The translations under genes and the position numbers were made by a program. A DNA stretch of 15,846 nt from JBOHUX01 sp050734915. Lineage in GTDB: Bacteria; Chloroflexota; Dormibacteria; Dormibacterales; Dormibacteraceae. The stretch is taken from the NCBI GenBank assembly GCA_050734915.1, contig JBOHUX010000042.1, forward strand, positions 1 to 15,846, given 5' to 3'. Below, in pieces: positions 1 to 6,967 of the stretch (the stretch's first letter is position 1; each line of letters starts with the position of its first letter). The notes beneath the pieces were generated by a model that saw nothing but the letters and a program-made list of their open reading frames with translations, ran no database searches and had not been told where the DNA came from.

Positions 1-362
1 GTGAGGATCTCGACGAGCAGGGCGCCGACGCCGGTGACCCCGGTCAGGAAGACCGCCGCCGCCGGCCAGTGGATCACCGGGAGCAGGAGCATCGGCATTC
101 CGGCGGCGGCCAGCGCGGCCGCCAGGGATCCCGGGCCGAGGTAGGTCTCGCCGCCGTCGAGGTAGGTGGGCGGCGCCCGGCGCAGCCGTTCCAGGAAGGC
201 CCCGTCGTGAACCGAGGCGAGCTCCGCCAGGGCGGCCGGCGCCGCCGTCTCCAGGGGGTGGCCGTCCCCCAGCGCGGCCGCGATCCAGTCCAGGCGCTCC
301 GGGCACTCGGGATGCCCGGGCGGCCGGTGGCGCCGGCAGGCGGGGTCGAAGTAGAGCTTCAG
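1..362 (-). CDS. Histone deacetylase/AcuC-like protein, N-terminal part, runs off the left edge
   Basis: Partial gene; the 3' end lies outside the window. Residues 1-88 match the start of the arginase-fold deacetylase family (HDAC/AcuC/acetylpolyamine amidohydrolase). They include a YFDPAC start, PPGHPECPERL near residue 20, VHDGAFLERL, and a YLDGGETYLGPGSL stretch like the family's D-x-D-T-Y-x-S-P-G-S. These enzymes are zinc-dependent and remove acetyl groups from lysines or small amines; the metal-binding and catalytic residues would lie beyond the window. No ATG, GTG or TTG exists upstream in this frame after the pyrF reading region, so CTG at 362-360 is the likely start, overlapping the pyrF TGA as CTGA and giving MKLYFDP. 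The SD is weak (GCGAG). From residue 89 the sequence stops resembling the family and becomes a hydrophobic stretch of about 32 residues. Family call is fairly firm; integrity is doubtful. Confidence 0.6.
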   Translation of the reverse strand, partial: MKLYFDPACRRHRPPGHPECPERLDWIAAALGDGHPLETAAPAALAELASVHDGAFLERLRRAPPTYLDGGETYLGPGSLAAALAAAGMPMLLLPVIHWPAAAVFLTGVTGVGALLVEIL

Positions 363-1162
363 CGGGCTCGCGCGACCAGGCCGCGGATGACGTCGCGGAG
401 GGCGCGGGCCTCCCGGGCGGGGTCCTCGGCGTAGATCACCGAACGTCCCACCGCGATCAGGCAGGATGCCTCGTCGCCATTCCAGGCCGCGGCGATCGAC
501 GCCTCCAGGTCCCCTCCCTGGGCGCCCACCCCGGGCACCAGGAACGGCAGCCCGGGTGCCGCGGCGCGGACCTCGGCCACCTCGGAGGGGGCGGTCGCGC
601 CGACCACGAGGCCGACGTTCCCGTTGCCGTTGGCCCGGGCCGCCAACTCGGCGACGCGCAGGAAGAGTGGCTTCCCCCCGGCATCCAGGTGCTGCAGGTC
701 GGCGGCGCCCGGGTTCGAGGTCCGGCAGAGGACGTAGACGCCCCGATCCGCGTGGCGGGTGAACTCCGCCAGGGAGTCCAGGCCGAGATAGCCGTTGACC
801 GTCACGGCATCCATGCCCAGGGTCTCGAAGACGGCGGTCGCGTAGGCACGCATCGTGTGGCCGATGTCCCCCCGCTTGGCGTCGAGGAGGACCGGGATGC
901 CGGCCGGGATCGCCGCCCTCACCTCCATCAGCGCCCGCCAGCCGTCGGGGCCGTACTGCTCCCAGAAGGCCGAGTTGGGCTTGTAGCAGCAGGTGAACTC
1001 GGCAGTGCGGCGCACGATCTCGATGCAGTGCTGCGCGGCGGCCGCGGCCGGACCGGGGATGAGGTCGGGCTGGGGGTCGAGGTTGAGACAGAGCAGCGTC
1101 TCGCGCTCGCGGGCGGCCGCGCGCAACCGGTCGAAGAAGGCGAGATGGGGGCTGGCGCTCAC
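359..1162 (-). CDS. pyrF: Orotidine 5'-phosphate decarboxylase
   Basis: Converts OMP to UMP, the last step of de novo pyrimidine synthesis, in the cytoplasm. The predicted protein has 267 residues, the size of the longer PyrF type seen in actinobacteria and relatives. The catalytic signature DAKRGDIG is at residues 94-101, with Lys96 and Asp99 as active-site residues. LCLNLDPQPDLIP near the N-terminus holds the substrate-binding Asp. The phosphate-binding segments LVPGVGAQGGD and AVGRSVIYA are near the C-terminus. GTG at 1162 was chosen because GAGG sits 5 nt upstream and the residues that follow (VSASPHLAFFDRL) match a family N-terminus. The frame stays open to 1603, but ATG at 1222 has no SD and would add an atypical extension. 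The gene is divergent from nadE and overlaps the deacetylase-like gene by 4 nt. The rest of the pyr pathway is not in the window. Confidence 0.93.
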   Translation of the reverse strand: MSASPHLAFFDRLRAAARERETLLCLNLDPQPDLIPGPAAAAAQHCIEIVRRTAEFTCCYKPNSAFWEQYGPDGWRALMEVRAAIPAGIPVLLDAKRGDIGHTMRAYATAVFETLGMDAVTVNGYLGLDSLAEFTRHADRGVYVLCRTSNPGAADLQHLDAGGKPLFLRVAELAARANGNGNVGLVVGATAPSEVAEVRAAAPGLPFLVPGVGAQGGDLEASIAAAWNGDEASCLIAVGRSVIYAEDPAREARALRDVIRGLVARAR

Positions 1163-1313
1163 GCGGGCCTCGCCGGCTCGACGGGATCCCGGCCTGGCAG
1201 GGTGACTCTCACAGACCTCCATTGTCAGTTCCGGGTCCGCCCACTGTCCACACCGGGCGGCCGGCGCCGGCGCCCGCATCGTGCCAGCCTCCCGGCGGGG
1301 GCACAATGGCGGG
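1163..1313. promoter_or_regulatory. Divergent promoter region between pyrF and nadE
   Basis: About 150 bp separate the two divergent starts, so promoters for both genes must lie here or overlap the coding ends. No tRNA, small ORF with good coding signals or long repeat was seen. The pyrF ribosome site (GAGG) is at its left edge and a -10-like CACAAT is near its right edge. Confidence 0.5.
1302..1307 (+). promoter_or_regulatory. Candidate -10 element of nadE (leaderless start)
   Basis: CACAAT keeps the two most conserved positions of a sigma-70 -10 box (A at 2, T at 6). The expected transcription start, 7 nt after its last base, is exactly the G of the GTG at 1314. No SD precedes that GTG. 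No convincing -35 hexamer is visible. Weak motif; the spacing is the main evidence. Confidence 0.4.
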
Positions 1314-3185
1314 GTGGAAAGCCACCGGGCGCGGCCGATGCGGGTGGCGCTGGCCCAGATCGACGCCACCGTTGGCGACCTGGACGGCAACACCGCCAGG
1401 ATCGTGGAGTGGATCGACCGGGCGCGGGAGGCGGGTGCCGACCTGGTCGCCTTCCCGGAGCTGGCGCTGACCGGATACCCACCCGAGGATCTCCTGCTCA
1501 AGCCCTCGTTCATCCGCGACAACCTCCGCCACCTGGAGCGGGTGGTCGCCGCCAGCCGCGGGCTGGCCGTGGTCGTCGGCTTCGTGGACCTCGATGGCGA
1601 CATCTACAACGCGGCCGCCTTCGCCTACGAGGGTTTGGTGAGGGGCGTGTACCACAAGGTCTACCTTCCCAACTACGGGGTCTTCGACGAGGAGCGCTAC
1701 TTCCGGCGCGGCCGGCGCAGCCCGATCTTCGAGCTGGGCGGGGTCCGGATCGGGGTCTCCATCTGCGAGGACGCCTGGTATCCGTCGGGACCGGTCTCCC
1801 TGCAGGCCCAGCAGGGCGCGGAGCTGCTCGTCAACATCAACGGCTCCCCCTACCACTCCGGCAAGCGGGCGGCTCGCCAGACGATGATCGCCACCCGCGC
1901 CATGGACTCGCGCGCCTTCGTCGCCTGGGTGAACACGGTCGGCGGCCAGGACGAGCTCGTCTTCGACGGCAACAGCATCATCCTCGATCCCGACGGGGGC
2001 CTGATCGCGGCCGCCCCCGCCTTCGAGGAGGACCTGCTGGTCGCCGACCTCGACATCGTCTCCGTCTTCGGCGAGCGGCTTCACGACACCCGGCTCCGCC
2101 GCGAGGCCCAGGAGCCGGTGCACGTCGATCTGGAGGAGGAGTCGGTCGTCGTCAGCCGGGAACCGCGGGCAAGACCGCCCCGACCCCTGCCCAGACGCCT
2201 GGCGAAGCCCCTCGAAGGGCCCGCGGAGGTCTACGCGGCCCTCACCACCGGCATCCGCGACTACGTCCGCAAGACCGGCTTCGAGAAGGTCCTGGTGGGC
2301 CTCTCCGGGGGCATCGACTCCGCACTGACGGCGGCGGTCGCCGTCGACGCCCTCGGCGCCGGGAACGTGATCGGCGTCCTCATGCCCTCCCGCCACACGT
2401 CGGCCCAGAGCCTGGAGGACGCCCGCGCACTGGCGAGCGCCCTCGCCATCGAGGCGAGGGAGATTCCCATCGAGGCCGTCCACGGGGCCTTCGAAGCGAC
2501 GCTGGCGGCGCCCTTCGAGGGCACGCGCCCGGACGTCACCGAGGAGAACCTCCAGGCCCGCATCCGCGGCAACATCCTCATGGCGCTCTCCAACAAGTTC
2601 GGCCATCTGCTCCTCTCGACCGGCAACAAGTCGGAGCTGGCGACCGGCTACTGCACCCTCTACGGGGACATGGCGGGCGGATTCGCGGTCCTCAAGGACA
2701 TCCCCAAGACGCTCGTCTACGAGCTCTGCAGGTATCGGAACTCGCGTCCCTCAGGCCCCCCCCTCCCCGCTCGGATCCTCACCAAGGCCCCCTCCGCCGA
2801 GCTGAGGCCGGACCAGCGGGACGCGGACAGCCTGCCTCCCTACGAGGAGCTGGACCCGATCCTGCAGGGCTACGTGGAGGACGATCGAAGCTTCGAGGAG
2901 CTGGTGGCCGCCGGCCACCGGCCGGAGGTGGTGGCGCGGGTGATCCAGCTCGTCGATCGCAGCGAGTACAAGCGGCGGCAGGCACCGCCCGGGGTCAAGA
3001 TCACCACCCGAGCATTCGGTCGCGACCGCCGCATGCCGATCACCAACCGGTACGAGCCCGACGGGGTGCGTGCCCGGCCCGTCCCGCCCGGTCCCCGCGG
3101 GAGCACCCGGCCGGTCCCGGACGAGGACGGGAAGCCGGCCGCGGAGGCGCCCGGGGGCACCGCGCGGCGCGCCGGGGGGCCATAG
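1314..3185 (+). CDS. nadE: Glutamine-dependent NAD+ synthetase
   Basis: Makes NAD+ from deamido-NAD+, ATP and glutamine, the final step of NAD synthesis. The N-terminal glutaminase is of the nitrilase (CN-hydrolase) fold, with catalytic Glu49 (FPELALTGYPPEDLL), Lys115 (YHKVYLPNYGVF) and Cys151 (ISICEDAW); ammonia passes to the C-terminal synthetase. There the ATP pyrophosphatase loop SGGIDS is at residues 331-336, followed by STGNKSELATGYCTLYGDMAGG. It has 623 residues from GTG 1314, or 615 from ATG 1338 (MRVALAQIDATVGDLDGN), which matches the usual family N-terminus; neither has an SD. GTG is preferred because a -10-like box lies 7 nt before it, which suggests a leaderless mRNA. The last 40 or so residues after ITNRYEPDG are a Pro/Arg/Gly-rich tail that looks disordered. 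Function is firm; start is uncertain. Confidence 0.95.
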   Translation: MESHRARPMRVALAQIDATVGDLDGNTARIVEWIDRAREAGADLVAFPELALTGYPPEDLLLKPSFIRDNLRHLERVVAASRGLAVVVGFVDLDGDIYNAAAFAYEGLVRGVYHKVYLPNYGVFDEERYFRRGRRSPIFELGGVRIGVSICEDAWYPSGPVSLQAQQGAELLVNINGSPYHSGKRAARQTMIATRAMDSRAFVAWVNTVGGQDELVFDGNSIILDPDGGLIAAAPAFEEDLLVADLDIVSVFGERLHDTRLRREAQEPVHVDLEEESVVVSREPRARPPRPLPRRLAKPLEGPAEVYAALTTGIRDYVRKTGFEKVLVGLSGGIDSALTAAVAVDALGAGNVIGVLMPSRHTSAQSLEDARALASALAIEAREIPIEAVHGAFEATLAAPFEGTRPDVTEENLQARIRGNILMALSNKFGHLLLSTGNKSELATGYCTLYGDMAGGFAVLKDIPKTLVYELCRYRNSRPSGPPLPARILTKAPSAELRPDQRDADSLPPYEELDPILQGYVEDDRSFEELVAAGHRPEVVARVIQLVDRSEYKRRQAPPGVKITTRAFGRDRRMPITNRYEPDGVRARPVPPGPRGSTRPVPDEDGKPAAEAPGGTARRAGGP

Positions 3186-3208
3186 GGATTCCTGTTCGGG
3201 CCAATCGG

Positions 3209-3214
3209 CATAAT
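3209..3214 (+). promoter_or_regulatory. Candidate -10 box of the PDH operon
   Basis: CATAAT lies in the 93-bp gap after nadE, in a locally AT-richer patch that stands out from the GC-rich surroundings. Transcription from about 3221 would give a leader of about 58 nt before the ATG at 3279. No clear TTGACA-like -35 is seen at the right distance, so the call rests on the -10 match and position. Confidence 0.45.
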
Positions 3215-3260
3215 TGATGGCTGAAGGAGACCCAAGCCCAGGCGCGGTCTCGCGGTTCAC

Positions 3261-3278
3261 CCAACGGTTGGAGCAACC
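3261..3278 (+). promoter_or_regulatory. Overlapping inverted repeats covering the ribosome site of the PDH operon
   Basis: Read as CCAACGGTTGGAGCAACC, this stretch holds two overlapping dyads. CCAAC-G-GTTGG (3261-3271) is an 11-bp palindrome in DNA. GGTTG-GAG-CAACC (3266-3278) is a 5-bp hairpin with a 3-nt loop that ends at the base before the ATG. The GGTTG segment can pair left or right but not both. The SD GGAG (3270-3273) lies in the stem edge and loop of the second hairpin. It could be an RNA switch, a repressor operator, or chance. Confidence 0.4.
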
Positions 3279-5921
3279 ATGCCCGAACGCTTTGACATCG
3301 CCATCGTGGGCGGAGGCCCGGGCGGTTACGTGGCGGCGCTCCGGGCGGCCCAGCTGGGGGCGCGCGCGGCGATCGTCGAACGCGACCGCGTGGGCGGCAC
3401 CTGCCTTCTCCGTGGCTGCATCCCGACCAAGGCACTCCTGAGCTCGTCAGAGCTGTACACGATGGCCGGCCGCGGCGCCGAGTTCGGCGTCCTCGTCAAG
3501 GGCCTGAGCTTCGATCTGGCCGCCGCCCAGAGGCGGAAGAACGAGGTCGTCGAAAAGCTCGTCTCGGGCGTGGAGGGCCTGCTCAAGGCGGCCGGGGTCG
3601 AGGTCCTCAAGGGAGCCGGCCGGCTGGGCCGCCCGGGCGAGGTCGCGGTCGGCCGGCGCCGGATCGAGGCCGCGGACGTCATCCTCGCCACCGGCTCGGA
3701 GCCGGCGCCCATCCCGCTCCAGGGCGTTGAGCTCACCTTGGATTCGGACCGGATACTGGAGCTGGACGAGGTGCCCCGCCGCCTCGTGGTGGTCGGCGGC
3801 GGCGTCGTCGGCATGGAGTTCGCCGCCCTCTACTCGGCCCTGGGCAGCGAGGTGACGGTGCTGGAGATGCTGCCTCAGATCCTGCCCATGGTCGAATCGG
3901 ACATCGCCCAGGCGTACCGCCGCCACTTCGAGAAGGCGGGCGGCAAGGTCGTGACCGAGGCGGCGGTGGCGAAGGTCTCGCGGTCGGACCGGAGCGGCCT
4001 CCGGGTCGGCTACAGCGCGGGCGGGGAATCGGAGGAGGCGGCCGCCGACGTGGTCCTGCTCGCCGCCGGGCGGCGACCGGTCACCGATCACCTGGGCCTG
4101 GAGGAGGCCGGCGTCGAACTGGAGGGGGGGCGGGTCAGGGTGGACGATCGCCTCCGGACCGCCGCCGACCACGTCTGGGCGGTCGGCGACGTGATCGGCG
4201 GCGTCATGCTCGCGCACGTCGCCTCCTACGAGGGCGTGTGCGCGGTCGAGAGCATCGCCGGCGGCAGAGATCGCCGCCCCGACTATCACGCCGTCCCGAA
4301 CTGCATCTACACCGACCCCGAGATCGCGAACGTCGGCCTCGGGGAGAGGGCGGCGCGGGAGGCCGGATACGACGTCAGGGTCGGTCGCTTCCCGCTCCAG
4401 GCCAGCGGGCGGGCGCTCACGCTGGGGCTCGGGGAGGGGATGGTGAAGGTCGTCACCGACGCCGGCACCGATCGCGTCCTCGGCGTCCAGATGGTGGGGC
4501 CGCGGGTCACCGACCTCGTCGCGGAGGCCACCCTGGCGGTCCAGCAGAACCTGACCGCAGGCCAGATCGAGCTGACCATGCACGCCCATCCCACGATGGC
4601 CGAATCGCTGCTCGAGGCGACGCTGGCCGCCGACGGGCGCGCCATCCACATCGCGAACCGTCCCCGCGTGGCGGCGGCGTCCGCCTCGGGGCGCCCCGGG
4701 GCCGCGAGCCGGGTTCCCGGGCCGGCACAGGAGCTGGACCGCGCCCCCGCCGGCAGGGACCAGGAGGAGGATTCATCGGTGGCAGGAAGCACCCCGGCGA
4801 AGCCCGCCCGCCCGCCCGCCGCCGCCCCCCCCGGCGGCGCCGCGGTCGAGGTGGACGCGGAGAAGATCGCAATCGACCGCAAGAACCGGGGGAAGCTGCT
4901 CGAGCTGCATCACCTGATGGTGCTCATCCGCCGCTTCGAGGAGCAGGCCAGTCTCCAGTACACCCGCGCCAAGATCGGCGGCTACTGCCATCTCAACGTC
5001 GGCGAGGAGGCGACCGTGGTGGGTGGCATCCTGGCTCTCAGGGCGGGCGACTACATCTACACCAGCTACCGTGAGCACGGCCACGCGATCGCCCGGGGGG
5101 TGGATCCCAAGGCGGTGATGGCGGAACTCTTCGGGCGCGAGACGGGCGTCGCCCACGGTCGGGGCGGCTCGATGCACATCTTCGACTACAGCCACCGCTT
5201 CATGGGCGGCTACGGCATCGTCGGCGGCCACCTCCCGCTGGCGGCGGGCGCGGCCTTCTCGATCAAGTACAAGGACCGGGTGATGGGCGCCGGCACGGGC
5301 GCCAAGGGCTCCGGCGACATCGTCTTCTGCATGTTCGGGGACGGCGCCACCAACAACGGCTCGTTCCACGAGTCGCTCAACTTCGCCAAGGTCATGGATC
5401 TGCCCGTGGTCTGGTTCTGCGTCAACAACCAGTACGGGATGGGCACGGCGGTGGGCCGCGCATCCGCGGTGGCGGAGATCCACACGCGCGCCTGTGCCTA
5501 CGACATGGAGTCGATCCGAGTAGACGGCATGGACCTCATCGAGGTGCTCAAGAAGACCGCGGAGGTGGTCGAGAAGACTCGCCAGGACTCCCAGCCCCGC
5601 TTCATCGAGGCGGTCTGCTACCGGTTCAAGGGTCACTCGGTGGTGGACCCCGACAAGTACCGCTCCGAGGAGGAAAAGGAGCGATGGCTCAAGAGCGACC
5701 CCCTGCTCTTCTTCGAGCACCAACTCGAGAAGGCCAAGGTGGCGGGGCCGAAGGACTTCGGCTCCATTCGCTCCCAGGTCGAAGCGGAGGTCGAGCGGAT
5801 CGTCCAGTTCGCGGACGAGAGCCCCGAGCCAGCGGTCGAGGATCTGCACCGCTACGTGTACGCCGGTGAGTGGGAGGAGGCCGCGCCGGCGGGGTCCTCA
5901 GATGGGAGGCGCCGCGGATGA
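3279..5921 (+). CDS. Fused dihydrolipoamide dehydrogenase (E3) and 2-oxoacid dehydrogenase E1 alpha
   Basis: One 880-codon frame carries two enzymes that are normally separate. Residues 1-465 are a complete E3, the flavoprotein that reoxidises the lipoyl arm and reduces NAD+. It has FAD loop GGGPGGY (11-17), redox disulfide Cys42/Cys47 in GGTCLLRGCIPTK, NAD loop VVVGGGVVGMEF, FAD motif WAVGDV, and the C-terminal His-Glu pair in HAHPTMAE (435-442). Residues 466 to about 525 form an Ala/Pro/Gly linker. The rest is E1 alpha, which decarboxylates the 2-oxoacid with thiamine diphosphate. It has HGRGGSMHIFD, the ThDP signature from GDG (687-689) to VNNQYGMGT, and the loop HSVVDPDKYRSEEE. ATG 3279 has GGAG 5 nt upstream. 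The stop overlaps the next start as ATGA. No stop codon separates the halves, but a strong internal SD and GTG at 4779 could also yield free E1 alpha. Pyruvate is the likeliest substrate; branched-chain acids or acetoin are possible. Confidence 0.9.
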   Translation: MPERFDIAIVGGGPGGYVAALRAAQLGARAAIVERDRVGGTCLLRGCIPTKALLSSSELYTMAGRGAEFGVLVKGLSFDLAAAQRRKNEVVEKLVSGVEGLLKAAGVEVLKGAGRLGRPGEVAVGRRRIEAADVILATGSEPAPIPLQGVELTLDSDRILELDEVPRRLVVVGGGVVGMEFAALYSALGSEVTVLEMLPQILPMVESDIAQAYRRHFEKAGGKVVTEAAVAKVSRSDRSGLRVGYSAGGESEEAAADVVLLAAGRRPVTDHLGLEEAGVELEGGRVRVDDRLRTAADHVWAVGDVIGGVMLAHVASYEGVCAVESIAGGRDRRPDYHAVPNCIYTDPEIANVGLGERAAREAGYDVRVGRFPLQASGRALTLGLGEGMVKVVTDAGTDRVLGVQMVGPRVTDLVAEATLAVQQNLTAGQIELTMHAHPTMAESLLEATLAADGRAIHIANRPRVAAASASGRPGAASRVPGPAQELDRAPAGRDQEEDSSVAGSTPAKPARPPAAAPPGGAAVEVDAEKIAIDRKNRGKLLELHHLMVLIRRFEEQASLQYTRAKIGGYCHLNVGEEATVVGGILALRAGDYIYTSYREHGHAIARGVDPKAVMAELFGRETGVAHGRGGSMHIFDYSHRFMGGYGIVGGHLPLAAGAAFSIKYKDRVMGAGTGAKGSGDIVFCMFGDGATNNGSFHESLNFAKVMDLPVVWFCVNNQYGMGTAVGRASAVAEIHTRACAYDMESIRVDGMDLIEVLKKTAEVVEKTRQDSQPRFIEAVCYRFKGHSVVDPDKYRSEEEKERWLKSDPLLFFEHQLEKAKVAGPKDFGSIRSQVEAEVERIVQFADESPEPAVEDLHRYVYAGEWEEAAPAGSSDGRRRG
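4762..4781 (+). promoter_or_regulatory. Internal ribosome binding site and GTG start for free E1 alpha
   Basis: AGGAGGAGG at 4762-4770 is a much stronger SD than the one at the start of the frame. It lies 8 nt before an in-frame GTG (4779-4781, codon 501). Initiation here would give a 380-residue E1 alpha of normal family length, starting in the linker (VAGSTPAKPA). This suggests that an ancestral separate pdhA start survives inside the fused frame. Confidence 0.65.
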
Positions 5922-6916
5922 GCGAGAAGCTGATGCGCGCGGCCCTGCGAGAGGCGCTCCTCGAGGAGATGGAGCGCGACGAGACCGTGTTCTGCATCGG
6001 CGAGGACATCGGCCAGTTCGGCGGCGCCTACCGCGTCACCGAGGGGCTCCTGGACCGATTCGGGGCCATGCGGGTGGTCGACACCCCTATCTCGGAGGAG
6101 ATCATCGTCGGGGCTGCCATCGGCGCCGCCATGACCGGGCTGCGGCCGGTGGTCGAGATGATGACGGTCAACTTCTCCCTGCTCGCCTACGACCAGATCG
6201 TCCAGAACGCGGCCAAGATCCGTTACATGTTCGGCGGCGAGGTGAGCGTGCCGATGGTGGTCCGCCTGCCCGGGGGCGCCGGCCACCAGCTCTCCTCCCA
6301 GCACTCGCACAGCTTCGAGGCGCTCTACGGGATGATCCCCGGGCTCCTGGTGGTGGCGCCGACGACGCCCGAGGACGGCAAGGGTCTGCTCAAGTCGGCG
6401 ATCCGGACCGACAATCCGGTCATGTTCATGGAGTCGATGAGCCTCTACAACCTGCGGGGCGAGGTGCCAGACGAGGACTACTCGACCCCGCTCGGACGGG
6501 CGGCGGTCCGCCGCCGGGGATCCGACGTCACCATCGTGGGCGTGTCCCGCCAGGCCGTCCTGGCGATGGCGGCGGCGCAGGCGTTGGAGGAGGAAGACGT
6601 AGACGCCGAGGTGATCGACCTCCGCAGCATCCGTCCCGTCGACTGGGAGACCATCGTGGGGTCGGTGAGGAGAACCGGCCGCTGCGTCGTGGTCGAGGAG
6701 GGCTGGCCGACCTACGGGGTCTCGGCGGAGATCGCGGCCGGGCTCCAGCAGCGTGCTTTCGACGACCTCGACGCCCCCATCCTCCGGCTGGGCGGGGCCG
6801 AAGTTCCGATGCCCTACAACCGCGAGTTGGAGAAGACGGCAATCCCCTCCGAGCGCGACATCGTGCACCTCACGCTACAGGTGGTGGGGAAGAACGGAGC
6901 GCGCGCCCATGCCTGA
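5918..6916 (+). CDS. pdhB: 2-oxoacid (pyruvate) dehydrogenase E1 component, beta subunit
   Basis: Partner of E1 alpha; the alpha2-beta2 tetramer binds thiamine diphosphate at the subunit interface and passes the acyl group to the lipoyl arm of E2. It has 332 residues, normal for the family. The N-terminal pyrimidine-binding transketolase domain begins MSEKLMRAALREALLEEM and contains CIGEDIGQFGGAYRVTEGL, DTPISEEIIVGAAIGAA and a PGGAGHQLSSQHS loop. The C-terminal transketolase domain has the VIDLRSIRPVDWETI segment and the family ending PMPYNRELEK. ATG 5918 is preceded by GGGAGG at 8 nt and overlaps the E1 alpha stop as ATGA, so the two subunits are probably translationally coupled in equal amounts. 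The open frame continues 48 nt upstream, but no other start there has equal support. Confidence 0.94.
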   Translation: MSEKLMRAALREALLEEMERDETVFCIGEDIGQFGGAYRVTEGLLDRFGAMRVVDTPISEEIIVGAAIGAAMTGLRPVVEMMTVNFSLLAYDQIVQNAAKIRYMFGGEVSVPMVVRLPGGAGHQLSSQHSHSFEALYGMIPGLLVVAPTTPEDGKGLLKSAIRTDNPVMFMESMSLYNLRGEVPDEDYSTPLGRAAVRRRGSDVTIVGVSRQAVLAMAAAQALEEEDVDAEVIDLRSIRPVDWETIVGSVRRTGRCVVVEEGWPTYGVSAEIAAGLQQRAFDDLDAPILRLGGAEVPMPYNRELEKTAIPSERDIVHLTLQVVGKNGARAHA

Positions 6917-6967
6917 GGCCAACTCACCTGGCGCGATCCATCCGGTGGCGGTCTTGGGAGGAGCGCG

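Noticed and set aside
1163..1603. Upstream extension of pyrF to 1603
   Set aside because: It would cover nadE coding sequence, is Ser/Arg-rich and lacks homology; GTG 1162 with an SD gives the normal PyrF start.
1209..2606. 465-codon minus-strand open frame opposite nadE
   Set aside because: Antisense shadow typical of high GC DNA; composition rich in Asp, Val, Gly and Ala with no recognisable fold.
689..3217. 842-codon plus-strand open frame
   Set aside because: Shadow of pyrF and nadE: Arg/Gly/Pro-rich, no domain motifs, while nadE in another frame has all its catalytic motifs.
3214..3441. Short ORF starting just before the PDH operon, considered as a leader peptide
   Set aside because: It runs far into the E3 gene in another frame, its start lies at or before the predicted transcription start, and it has no SD.
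4790..4840. C-rich GCCC/CCG run, considered as a tandem repeat
   Set aside because: It encodes the Ala/Pro linker of the fusion; periodicity is loose and is explained by Pro and Ala codons.
3447..5849. Long minus-strand frames opposite the E3-E1 alpha gene
   Set aside because: Codon-reversed shadows (His/Asp/Val-rich); the plus strand carries intact enzyme motifs throughout.
6917..6967. 51-nt gap between pdhB and pdhC, checked for a small gene or promoter
   Set aside because: Only the pdhC ribosome site is visible; no promoter-like or structured element was seen.
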